Shown here piece by piece: positions 1 through 7,769 of a DNA stretch of 64,000 nucleotides. The notes beneath the pieces were generated by a model. That model saw only the letters and a program-made list of their open reading frames with translations. It ran no database searches and was not told where the DNA came from. The translations under genes and the position numbers were made by a program. The first letter of the stretch is position 1. Each line of letters opens with the position of its first letter. Source of the DNA: Methylotenera sp. (GTDB lineage: Bacteria > Pseudomonadota > Gammaproteobacteria > Burkholderiales > Methylophilaceae); NCBI RefSeq assembly GCF_030684185.1, contig NZ_JAUXOY010000027.1, forward strand, positions 229,012 to 293,011, in the 5' to 3' direction.

Positions 1-267
1 TAATTGTTGTGGCCATCGGCTAATTAAATGTGATGTATTTTCCAGAACACTACTTCTCACATTAAATGGAGCAGGTGATTTGATAAACTGGTTAAATATT
101 TGCGGATTAAAATAAAAATCACCTGTGACATCTGAGGCTTTTAATTGGTAACTATTCATGATTTGCAGCAATAAATTTGAATCTAATTCAATTGCAAAAT
201 CTTGGTATAGCGATGATGAACCTGGCTGATTAGCGGCTGTTAATGTATCGTTGGATAGCTTAGCCAT
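1..267 (-). CDS. Unrecognised protein, N-terminal 89 codons only
   Basis: An open frame begins at an ATG at 267 and runs without a stop to the left edge, so only the N-terminus is visible. It overlaps the last 8 bases of the HD-GYP gene upstream on the same strand (ATGGCTAA), which suggests translational coupling and a role in the same signalling operon. The visible residues are polar, with no signal peptide or membrane segment. I do not recognise a family. A c-di-GMP or sensory partner is possible by context only. Confidence 0.6.
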   Translation of the reverse strand, partial: MAKLSNDTLTAANQPGSSSLYQDFAIELDSNLLLQIMNSYQLKASDVTGDFYFNPQIFNQFIKSPAPFNVRSSVLENTSHLISRWPQQL

Positions 268-1873
268 AGTAATTATTTGAGCTCAATCCATAACTATCGG
301 GAGGCAACCCTCTTAATATTTTATAAGGCTCTCCTGTAGGCGTAAGCGGTGCGTTGATTAAGTTGATAATCGCAGGATATTCATTTTTGGTTTTATCCGG
401 ATTCAGTAATATCATGACTCTTGGCAGTAAACGGCGCACGCTGTTTTGCTGGATGACCACGCCCACTTCACCAGAGTTTAGCTCAACAAGAGAACTTACC
501 GGGTACATGCCTAAAAACTGCACTAATTGATCGATTAAAACACCATTAAACTTGAAGCCGCGTAAAGAATGAATTTCTTCCAAGGCCAGTTGGTTATAAA
601 CGCCTTTCGCATACACTTTATTTGTTGTGAGGGCACAGTATGTGTCTATCAGACCAGCCATTTGACCCGTTAAGCTAATTTGATTTCCTGAGAGTTTGTA
701 TGGATAGCCGCTGCCATCAATACGTTCGTGATGCTGTGAAACAGTTAAAATCACCGTGCCTGAAATGTTATCCGTCACTTCGAGTAAACCTAAGGCAAAG
801 TCAACGTGTTTCTTCAGGATTTCGAACTCTTGATGAGTAATTTTATCTTGCTTGTGTAAAAGTTCTGTCGGGATTTTTGCTTTACCAATATCTTGTAATA
901 AGCCCGCTAAGCCTAAATCTTTCACTTGTTTTTTAGGCAGTGACATGAAGTTTGCCAAGGCCATTAGTGTAATTGATACGCTAAGCGCGTGGTTGTAGGC
1001 ATAGTCGTCTGTTTGTTTAAGTTTAGCCAACCAAATCAGCGCATCCGGATTGCGCTCTATACTTTCAACCATGCCATCCAAAGCTTCATGGATGTTGGTT
1101 AAATCAATTTCTTGGTCTAAGGCGAGCGCTTCAAACATTTGTCGCGTGGCGAGTTGTGATTTCTCATATACAGGGTAAATTACGGCTATTTCATCTTCAA
1201 CGGGTGGTGCTTCATCAAAAATAGTGATTTTGTAACCATCAATGGTATTTTGATTTTTTGCAAGTTCGGCCTTTAATGCCGCTTTATCAACAACAGCCTG
1301 GAGTTTTTTTTGTTTTCCTCCCCAGCTGGTTAATCCGGAAATAAAGTTTGAGAAATCCGTTTTAATTTGACTTGTGAGTGTTGGGTTTTTAGTAACCTCA
1401 CTTTTCGCTAAACTTGCCACATTAGTATTTGTATATTGCATATTAAATATTGCATCAGCAGTATTTTTGTTTGTCGATGAAGATTGCGCACTTTGATTGC
1501 TTGTATGAAGTTCTTTCAGGGCATCAAAAAATGAAAACTTCCCAGTTTGCGTATTTGTTTCAGTTGATTTAGCTGAACTATCCGTAGATTTTTTTGGTAA
1601 ATCAGCGTTTACAATGACGCGATTTATAGCGCCATCACGCTTGATTGCAACTTGCTCTTTGGGAGTGGCACTAAAGTGCCTGCCAGCAGATAAGGTTCTA
1701 TCAATATACACAAATTCACATATGCCTGTAATTGTCTCGATTTGCTCATTATCTTCAATGAGCAGACCTTCAAGCATAAATGGCGTATCTAGCCATGGCC
1801 TATCAAGCTCAGAGACATACATGCCAACGTCTAGTTGGGATACCGGGGTTTTTTCTCGACGAATGTCACTCAC
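260..1873 (-). CDS. HD-GYP domain protein with DUF3391-like N-terminus and a degenerate HD pair
   Basis: A 537-residue protein. Residues 1-70 look like the DUF3391 domain often found in front of HD-GYP domains. Residues about 95-210 are a Ser/Thr/Asn-rich linker. An HD-GYP domain spans about 285-470, with HHE at 381-383 and GYP at 389-391. HD-GYP proteins hydrolyse cyclic di-GMP using a metal centre. Here the first His of the HD pair is Gln (LLQDIGK, Q327-D328), so catalysis may be reduced or lost and the protein may act as a sensor or scaffold. The start is GTG at 1873. It lies 190 bases downstream of rsgA, probably with its own promoter, and overlaps the next gene by 8 bases. Confidence 0.88.
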   Translation of the reverse strand: MSDIRREKTPVSQLDVGMYVSELDRPWLDTPFMLEGLLIEDNEQIETITGICEFVYIDRTLSAGRHFSATPKEQVAIKRDGAINRVIVNADLPKKSTDSSAKSTETNTQTGKFSFFDALKELHTSNQSAQSSSTNKNTADAIFNMQYTNTNVASLAKSEVTKNPTLTSQIKTDFSNFISGLTSWGGKQKKLQAVVDKAALKAELAKNQNTIDGYKITIFDEAPPVEDEIAVIYPVYEKSQLATRQMFEALALDQEIDLTNIHEALDGMVESIERNPDALIWLAKLKQTDDYAYNHALSVSITLMALANFMSLPKKQVKDLGLAGLLQDIGKAKIPTELLHKQDKITHQEFEILKKHVDFALGLLEVTDNISGTVILTVSQHHERIDGSGYPYKLSGNQISLTGQMAGLIDTYCALTTNKVYAKGVYNQLALEEIHSLRGFKFNGVLIDQLVQFLGMYPVSSLVELNSGEVGVVIQQNSVRRLLPRVMILLNPDKTKNEYPAIINLINAPLTPTGEPYKILRGLPPDSYGLSSNNYYG

Positions 1874-2063
1874 TCAACATGACCCTTGAACGATTTTATT
1901 AAAATGATTACTTTCATACGCATGATTATATTGTAGGGCAATACTTTTTTTAAAGCATTTACACTTGTTTACCTAGGAGCTTTTAAGTTTACTTGGGAGT
2001 TGATTTTTTAAAGCATTGATTAAGACTATGATTACAGCAGTTTTTTAGGTTTACTGATAAGCT

Positions 2064-2969
2064 TTAATGCTTTATTTCCAAACGTAACATTTTATAAATA
2101 GCCAATCTTTCAGCTGTTATTTTGTTGGCTGCTACGGCCTCAGTGATTGCGCAATCTGGCTCTTGTAAATGTTTACAGTTGTTAAATCTGCATTTACCTA
2201 AAAACGGCCTGAATTCTACAAATGCATGTTCAAGTTCATCTGTACTGAGATGATGTAAGCCAAACTCTTGTAATCCTGGCGAGTCTATCAGTTGGCTATA
2301 TTCATCAAGGTGATATAAATGCGCCGCAGTAGTCGTGTGTTTGCCGCTGTCCAGCACATGGCTTACTTCTCGCGTCCGTACAGCTTCATTCGGCAGCAGT
2401 GCATTGATGATGGTGGATTTACCCATGCCAGACTGACCCACCAAAATACTTGCCTCATCTTGCAGATAAGGCCTAAGTGAGGAAATGTCCTCTTTAGCTG
2501 AGAGTGATATTACCTGATAACCTAGTGCGGTATATAGCGCAAGCTTCTGTTTAGCATCATCATTATCGGCTAGGTCACACTTATTCAGTACAATAAGTGC
2601 CTTGATATTCGCGGCTTCTGCGGCTATTAAGCAGCGATTGAGCAGGGCTTCATAAAAGCTAGGCTGCGTGGCAAGTACGATGATGATTTGCGTCACATTA
2701 GCCGCCAGCATTTTGCTTTTAAATGCATTGCTACGGTACAGTAAGGTTTTACGTGGCAGGGTGGTTTCTACTACACCTTCGTGCTTGTCTGTGAGTTTGA
2801 TGGTGACAATATCGCCACAGGCTAAATCAGTTTTTTTCCCACGCGTGACACAGCTGATACGTTTTTTGCCATCAGTTAACTCAACCTGAAAACGCTTGCC
2901 ATAAGCTGCAACAACGGTGCCTTGCAAAGGAGGTATAAAACTTGATGTTACAGCAGTTTGAGTAGTCAA
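2064..2969 (-). CDS. rsgA: Ribosome small-subunit-dependent GTPase A
   Basis: RsgA is a circularly permuted GTPase that assists late maturation of the 30S subunit. An N-terminal OB-fold (about 15-75) is followed by G4 (NKCDL, about 129-133), then G1 (GQSGMGKST, about 178-186) and G3 (DSPG, about 229-232), the permuted order typical of the family. A C-terminal zinc finger with a C-x5-C-x-H-x5-C arrangement follows. I place the start at TTG 2969, one base after the cytochrome stop, giving 301 aa, the usual family length. A longer version from TTG 3035 would overlap the cytochrome by 65 bases with no conserved residues gained. Confidence 0.93.
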   Translation of the reverse strand: MTTQTAVTSSFIPPLQGTVVAAYGKRFQVELTDGKKRISCVTRGKKTDLACGDIVTIKLTDKHEGVVETTLPRKTLLYRSNAFKSKMLAANVTQIIIVLATQPSFYEALLNRCLIAAEAANIKALIVLNKCDLADNDDAKQKLALYTALGYQVISLSAKEDISSLRPYLQDEASILVGQSGMGKSTIINALLPNEAVRTREVSHVLDSGKHTTTAAHLYHLDEYSQLIDSPGLQEFGLHHLSTDELEHAFVEFRPFLGKCRFNNCKHLQEPDCAITEAVAANKITAERLAIYKMLRLEIKH

Positions 2970-2970
2970 A

Positions 2971-3279
2971 TTATTCTGTGAATTTGTAATAAGTTTGGTT
3001 GAGATATTTGGCCACGTTAAGCTCTTCGTCTTCAAACCATTTTAAGCCTAAGTTAGTATTGCAATTACGTACTTGTGCAACTAAGCCTTTTGAAGTTTTT
3101 ACCTTGCGATCTTTACGCATGTATATCTCAGAGCCGTCTCCACCAAAACTTTGGGCATGACAGCTGATGCAGTTCTTAGATACGAGCGCTTTGCCTGCGG
3201 TTGCATCAGCTCCAGTATAAGGCTCAGCAAATGTAAGGTTGCTTAACATTAATAAGCATGCTAAAAGTACGGATTTCAT
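2971..3279 (-). CDS. Small periplasmic class I cytochrome c
   Basis: A 102-residue protein with a signal peptide of about 18 residues (cleavage near FAEP) and one haem c motif, CISCH, at residues 37-41. A Met near residue 54 or the C-terminal region could supply the distal haem ligand. It is likely a small soluble electron carrier in the periplasm. It sits between the M48 protease gene (23 bases away) and rsgA (start one base after this stop) and is clearly in one transcription unit with them. The substrate and partner oxidase cannot be told from the sequence. Confidence 0.88.
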   Translation of the reverse strand: MKSVLLACLLMLSNLTFAEPYTGADATAGKALVSKNCISCHAQSFGGDGSEIYMRKDRKVKTSKGLVAQVRNCNTNLGLKWFEDEELNVAKYLNQTYYKFTE

Positions 3280-3301
3280 CGTGATAGCTCCGCTTGAGTT
3301 T

Positions 3302-4552
3302 TCAGCTAGTATACGCTGCTAATTTAGAAATCCTAATGCTCGCAGGCGGATGAGAGTCATAAAATGCCGAATGTAAGGGGTCTGGCGTCAGCGTGGATGC
3401 ATTATCACGGTATAGTTTAACCAGCGCCTTAACCAGTTCTTTAGCGCTTGCGTGATTGGCCGCATAGTCATCTGCCTCAAATTCATTTTTACGTGAATAA
3501 CTGGCCATGATAGGGCGAAGCAAAAATAAGAACACAGGTGACACCATTAAAAACAAGACCAAAGCCATATAGTCGCTTTTTTGTGTAACGCCTAGTCCTG
3601 TGTAAAACCAAGGTTGATTGATTAGCCATCCGAGCAATGCCAAACCTAAAAAGCTTACCAAGAACATCAGTACGATGCGTTTAATGACATGGTGATGTTT
3701 AAAATGTCCTAGTTCGTGTGCTAAAACTGCTTCTATCTCATCTACGTTTAATCTTTCAAGCAAAGTGTCAAAGAACACAACACGTTTCGATGACCCAAAT
3801 CCAGTGAAATAGGCATTGCCGTGGCTGCTTCGAGCAGAACCGTCCATCACAAAAAGACCTTGTGATTTAAAACCACATTTTGTCAATAATGTTTCAATGC
3901 GCTGCTTTAGATTCTCATCTTTTAGCGGAGAGAATTTATTAAATAAAGGTGCAATAAATGTCGGATATACAGCTAACATGATGAGATTGAAAACACTCCA
4001 CACTAGCCATAAATACAGCCACCAGTATTGCCCAGCACCTTGCATGAGCCATAAGGCGGCAAACAAAATAGGCGCACCTAAGGCAAGCCCTACCAAGCTA
4101 TGTTTTACAAGGTCACTCAAGAACATTGCAGGGGTCATTTTGTTAAAGCCGAATTTTTCGTCAATGACAAAGGTTTTGTAATATTCGAATGGTAAGTCAA
4201 TGAAACTGCTGACTAATAATGCACTGCAAATAACTAGGGCTCCACGAATAATCTCTTGAGTTGGCAGTAAGTTACGCCAAATATCGTCAATTAGCTGCAA
4301 TCCACCGCCGAGCGTTAATGCGGCAAGCAATAAGGCCGCCACTACAGCTTCAATGATGACTAATCTTGTTTTAGCTGATGCATAATCTGCGGCTTTCTGG
4401 TGCGCATCTAACGTAATGTTATTTTCAAAAGCTGCTGGCACTTGCTTGCGATGTGTTTGCACATAAGAAATGTGCCTGCGACCCAGCCACAAGCGTATCA
4501 AAGTAGTAGTGATAAGCAAAAAAATGAAGGTAAAGGTGAGTACAGAAGACAT
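3302..4552 (-). CDS. M48 family (Ste24-like) membrane metallopeptidase
   Basis: A 416-residue integral membrane zinc protease of the Ste24/CAAX prenyl protease 1 family. Several hydrophobic segments are visible (about 3-22, 65-82, 103-120, 150-172, 178-200, 293-310 and 325-350). The zinc site is HELGH at 279-283, with the third ligand in the downstream NEFEADDYA motif (about 356-364). Bacteria do not prenylate CAAX proteins, so the native role is probably membrane protein quality control. It is the first gene of a leftward M48-cytochrome-rsgA unit and is divergent from orn, with which it shares a short promoter region. Confidence 0.93.
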   Translation of the reverse strand: MSSVLTFTFIFLLITTTLIRLWLGRRHISYVQTHRKQVPAAFENNITLDAHQKAADYASAKTRLVIIEAVVAALLLAALTLGGGLQLIDDIWRNLLPTQEIIRGALVICSALLVSSFIDLPFEYYKTFVIDEKFGFNKMTPAMFLSDLVKHSLVGLALGAPILFAALWLMQGAGQYWWLYLWLVWSVFNLIMLAVYPTFIAPLFNKFSPLKDENLKQRIETLLTKCGFKSQGLFVMDGSARSSHGNAYFTGFGSSKRVVFFDTLLERLNVDEIEAVLAHELGHFKHHHVIKRIVLMFLVSFLGLALLGWLINQPWFYTGLGVTQKSDYMALVLFLMVSPVFLFLLRPIMASYSRKNEFEADDYAANHASAKELVKALVKLYRDNASTLTPDPLHSAFYDSHPPASIRISKLAAYTS

Positions 4553-4673
4553 GTTTTTATAGCTCTACTTTATGGTTCAATATGTTAATTAAGTTAATAT
4601 AGTATTGTGAAGCATTTTGTTGGTGATAGTTCATCAAGTTTGCTTATAACTCAATATTTTAATGGAAATCATG

Positions 4674-5246
4674 ATGGTAACTACAAGCACTGATAGCAAT
4701 AACAGTACAAATCAAAATAATTTAATCTGGTTGGATATGGAAATGAGCGGCTTGTTGCCAGACTCTGACCGTATTCTTGAGCTTGCTGCAGTGGTCACCG
4801 ATGCTGAATTGAATGTGCTGGGTGAATCACCAGTGTTGGTGATTCATCAGAGTGATGCGGTATTAGATGCTATGGATGCATGGAATAAAGGCGCACATGG
4901 CCGTTCTGGCTTAATTGAGAAAGTAAAAGCGTCAACATTGGATGAAGCTGAAGCAACAGCGCAAATGATTGCCTTTTTAAAACAATATGTACCTGCAGGT
5001 AAATCACCCATGTGCGGAAATTCAATCTGTCAGGACAGACGATTTATGGCACGCTATATGCCAGATTTAGAAAGTTATTTTCACTACCGCAATTTAGATG
5101 TCAGTGTATTCAAAGAGCTTGCAAGACGCTGGAAGCCGGAAATTTACTCTGGTTTCAAGAAAGCCAGTAAACACGAGGCTTTGGCAGACATTTATGAGTC
5201 TATCGATGAGCTTAAATATTATCGCGAGCACTTTATTGTTAAGTAA
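4674..5246 (+). CDS. orn: Oligoribonuclease
   Basis: A DEDDh-family 3'-5' exoribonuclease that degrades 2-5-nt RNAs, including pGpG from c-di-GMP breakdown. The first acidic pair is in WLDMEMSGL; later motifs include [11 protein letters not shown] and a C-terminal KHEALADI with the catalytic His and Asp. Three in-frame ATGs lie close together (4662, 4671, 4674). I prefer 4674 because GGAA lies 6 bases upstream; it gives 190 aa. Starting at 4662 would add four residues but has no ribosome-binding site. Its substrate pGpG links it functionally to the several c-di-GMP proteins in this window. Confidence 0.95.
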   Translation: MVTTSTDSNNSTNQNNLIWLDMEMSGLLPDSDRILELAAVVTDAELNVLGESPVLVIHQSDAVLDAMDAWNKGAHGRSGLIEKVKASTLDEAEATAQMIAFLKQYVPAGKSPMCGNSICQDRRFMARYMPDLESYFHYRNLDVSVFKELARRWKPEIYSGFKKASKHEALADIYESIDELKYYREHFIVK

Positions 5247-5279
5247 GCTATTGCTAATCAAAGTTCTGGTGTAGTTTAG

Positions 5280-5309
5280 GAAAAAAAGTGGGCGTCTAAC
5301 AAGACGCCC
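5280..5309 (-). terminator. Rho-independent terminator downstream of glgA
   Basis: A perfect 8-bp stem (GGGCGTCT at 5290-5297, AGACGCCC at 5302-5309) with a 4-base loop. Read on the minus strand it is followed by a run of seven T, the form expected for the end of the leftward glgA transcript. On the plus strand no T-run follows, so it is not a good terminator for orn. Confidence 0.8.
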
Positions 5310-5396
5310 TAGAGGGAGGAGAAACTAGCTTTGGAGAAGCTTAGTATTTATAAAGCATTTCCTGTGCCAACTTTTCTGCTACATCTAATTTATCAC

Positions 5397-6851
5397 TTAT
5401 TGCATCAGTTTTTTATATTCAGCTAGATATTCCAACGCGCTTTTATCCCAGCTTAAATTCTGCAACATGCCATTTTTTTGGATTTGGCGCCATGCACTTT
5501 CATCGTTATTAAATACATTTAATGCCTGCTTAATGCAGCTTAGCAAGCTTGCCGGGCTAGCCTCGCTCATGACAAAGCCGTTTGCAGTTTTGTTTTTAAA
5601 GGTAACGATGTTGGTATCAACTACTGAGTCAGCAAGCCCGCCAGTGGCGTTGACTATGGGGGGGGTGCCATAGGCTAGGCCGTATAATTGATTCAGGCCA
5701 CAAGGTTCAAAACGTGAAGGCATGATGAACATGTCACACCCCGCCATGATTTGGTGAGATAGCGGTTCGTTGTAACCAATAGTGACGCTGACTTTATTGG
5801 GGCTGCTATTGGCAAGTTGTCTAAAGGCATTTTCTAATGTACTTTCACCGCTTCCCAGCAGTGCTAATTGGCAGCCTGAGTCAACTAACTCTTGCGTGAT
5901 AGGCACTAGCATATCCAAGCCTTTTTGATGCGTCAGGCGACTCACTACGCCTAATAATGGTGCGCTTGCATCAATTTGAAGCCCTAATCTTTCCTGTAAA
6001 GCGCTTTTAACCAGTTTTTTTCCTGCTAATTTATTCGCGCTATAGGTTTTAATAAGATGGGGATCAAACTCCGGATTCCATTCATCGGTTTCAATCCCGT
6101 TCAGAATACCTTTTAATTCATTGCCGCGTTTACTTAGCAAGCCTTCTAAGCCAAAGCCAAATTCTGCAGTTTGAATTTCTTTCGCATAGCTTGGGCTTAC
6201 CGTGGTGATGGCATCTGCATAAAAAATGCCAGCTTTCAGAAAAGATAATTGACCGTGATATTCAAAGCCTTCTACTGCAAAGTTTGTGTGTGGTAAGGCT
6301 AAAGTCGATAGCCACCCTGGTGCATAACAACCTTGAAACGCCATATTATGTAAGCTAATGACGGATTTAGCCTGAGTATGTTCTACCAGTTTCATGTAGG
6401 CAGGTGCTAATCCAGTTTGCCAGTCGTTGCAATGTACAATATCCGGTTGCCAGTTAGGAATAGGTGAGTTTGGTCCACTTATAATTGCAGCAACTTTTGA
6501 AAGTATACCAAAGCGCACCGGATTATCTAACCATTCCTGTCCGTTTACGTCAACATAAGGTCCGCCATCTCGCTCATAGAGCCCTGCAGCTTTGATGACT
6601 AAAACATTGACTTTAGTTTCTGAAATCATACCTATCATGAGTTCGGCATGTTCAATAACAGGTAAGTTGCTCAGTGAGGCGACATGCCGAAGGTTAACGA
6701 GTTGCTTTAACACAGATGGATAACCAGGTACCAGGATGCGGATATCAACTCCTAAATTCTGCAAAGCAGTAGGTAGCGATCCGCTTACATCGGCCAACCC
6801 GCCAGTTTTAATGAGTGGAAAAACTTCAGACGTAGCAAATAGAACGCGCAA
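5397..6851 (-). CDS. glgA: Glycogen synthase (ADP-glucose, GT5)
   Basis: A 484-residue glycosyltransferase family 5 enzyme that transfers glucose from ADP-glucose to glycogen ends. The N-terminal ADP-glucose signature KTGGLADVSG begins at residue 15. The C-terminal half has the GT-B nucleotide-binding region with RFEPCGLNQLYGLAYG. It is complete and of normal length for GlgA. It lies alone, ending in a strong terminator, about 10 kb from the glgB and glgC genes of the window that belong to the same pathway. Confidence 0.96.
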   Translation of the reverse strand: MRVLFATSEVFPLIKTGGLADVSGSLPTALQNLGVDIRILVPGYPSVLKQLVNLRHVASLSNLPVIEHAELMIGMISETKVNVLVIKAAGLYERDGGPYVDVNGQEWLDNPVRFGILSKVAAIISGPNSPIPNWQPDIVHCNDWQTGLAPAYMKLVEHTQAKSVISLHNMAFQGCYAPGWLSTLALPHTNFAVEGFEYHGQLSFLKAGIFYADAITTVSPSYAKEIQTAEFGFGLEGLLSKRGNELKGILNGIETDEWNPEFDPHLIKTYSANKLAGKKLVKSALQERLGLQIDASAPLLGVVSRLTHQKGLDMLVPITQELVDSGCQLALLGSGESTLENAFRQLANSSPNKVSVTIGYNEPLSHQIMAGCDMFIMPSRFEPCGLNQLYGLAYGTPPIVNATGGLADSVVDTNIVTFKNKTANGFVMSEASPASLLSCIKQALNVFNNDESAWRQIQKNGMLQNLSWDKSALEYLAEYKKLMQ

Positions 6852-6933
6852 AATATACTTTCTTCATAATGACGTTGATGCATTATTATATTGTATAAAT
6901 TAGTTTGCTATAACATTGTTTTCGGGAGTGGGC

Positions 6934-7317
6934 ATGGGATTTAACGGGTTTTTAGCCGTTGGCGCTGGCGCCGTAATAGGCGCCTGGATGCGTTGGGGAT
7001 TAGGCTTGGCACTAAATGCCACCTTACCGGCACTGCCATTGGGCACGCTTGTGGCTAATTTGGTGGGTGGCTATTTTATAGGCTTGTTCATGGGTTTTTT
7101 TGCACTAACTACTACGGTTGCTCCAGAAATTAGGCTTTTCGCAGTCACTGGATTACTCGGCGGATTGACTACATTTTCTACATTTTCTGCTGAAGCTGTG
7201 AATTTATTCACAAGAGGGCAGTATGGTTGGGCCGCAACGCATATATTGGTTCATGTATTGGGATCATTGGCGATGACAGGCATGGGCTTACTTACTGTAC
7301 ATTTAATACGAGGTTAA
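6934..7317 (+). CDS. crcB: CrcB/Fluc fluoride channel
   Basis: A 127-residue protein with four hydrophobic segments and family landmarks GAWMRWGLG, GTLVANLVGG and GLTTFSTFS (the Fluc phenylalanine/serine motif). Fluc dimers export fluoride across the inner membrane. The start at ATG 6934 has GGGAG 5 bases upstream; an upstream in-frame TTG at 6916 would add only six unlikely residues. No fluoride riboswitch was recognised in the 80 bases between glgA and this gene. The next gene starts one base after its stop. Confidence 0.93.
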   Translation: MGFNGFLAVGAGAVIGAWMRWGLGLALNATLPALPLGTLVANLVGGYFIGLFMGFFALTTTVAPEIRLFAVTGLLGGLTTFSTFSAEAVNLFTRGQYGWAATHILVHVLGSLAMTGMGLLTVHLIRG

Positions 7318-7318
7318 T

Positions 7319-7642
7319 ATGACACAAGGTATTTACCTGAAGCTGTTTGTTCCTGAGCAATTACGCCTGCATGGTAATCTGCTATATGAGTGGGTATTAA
7401 AACAAGCCGAGGCCATTGGGATTCCTGGCGGATCAGCAGTGCGTGCCTTGGCTAGCTTCGGCCGTGATGGACGCCTGCATGAACAACATTTTTTTGAGTT
7501 GGCAGGTGAGTTGCCTATCGTACTTGAGTTTTTTGCTAGTGATGAAACCATCAATCAGTTGTTAGCGTTGCTGGCGGCAGAAAACCAATCATTGTTTTAT
7601 ATAAAGTTTAATGCTGAAGCAGGGCAGATTAAACCAAAGTAA
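7319..7642 (+). CDS. DUF190 family protein
   Basis: A 107-residue cytosolic protein of the DUF190 (COG1993) family, small PII-like ferredoxin-fold proteins. The family pattern GIPGGSAVRALASFGRDG is present around residues 34-51. DUF190 genes are commonly adjacent to crcB, as here, with one base between stop and start, so the two are co-transcribed. A regulatory role in ion homeostasis is suggested by that association but is not shown. Confidence 0.9.
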   Translation: MTQGIYLKLFVPEQLRLHGNLLYEWVLKQAEAIGIPGGSAVRALASFGRDGRLHEQHFFELAGELPIVLEFFASDETINQLLALLAAENQSLFYIKFNAEAGQIKPK

Positions 7643-7695
7643 AAGTTAATTTCAATCTCGCGAGAAGTGTTTTTTTGCTGGGTAAAATGGCAATA

Positions 7696-7730
7696 AAAAA
7701 GCCCCGAGTAATTCCTACACGGGGCTTTTT
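7696..7730. terminator. Bidirectional terminator between the DUF190 gene and rne
   Basis: GCCCCG at 7701-7706 pairs with CGGGGC at 7720-7725. The stem is flanked by A6 on the left and T5 on the right, so a T-run follows in both directions. It lies between two convergent genes and can end both transcripts. Confidence 0.85.
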
Positions 7731-7769
7731 ATCACTAAATTTCTAGCAATTCTACACTGTCATATAGTG

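Noticed and set aside
1946..2017. Direct repeat TTTTTTAAAGCATT (1946-1959 and 2004-2017) between rsgA and the HD-GYP gene
   Set aside because: Low complexity and AT-rich; no evidence of function beyond a possible promoter region.
6852..6933. Fluoride riboswitch upstream of crcB
   Set aside because: The gap is only about 80 bases and none of the conserved riboswitch core is visible.
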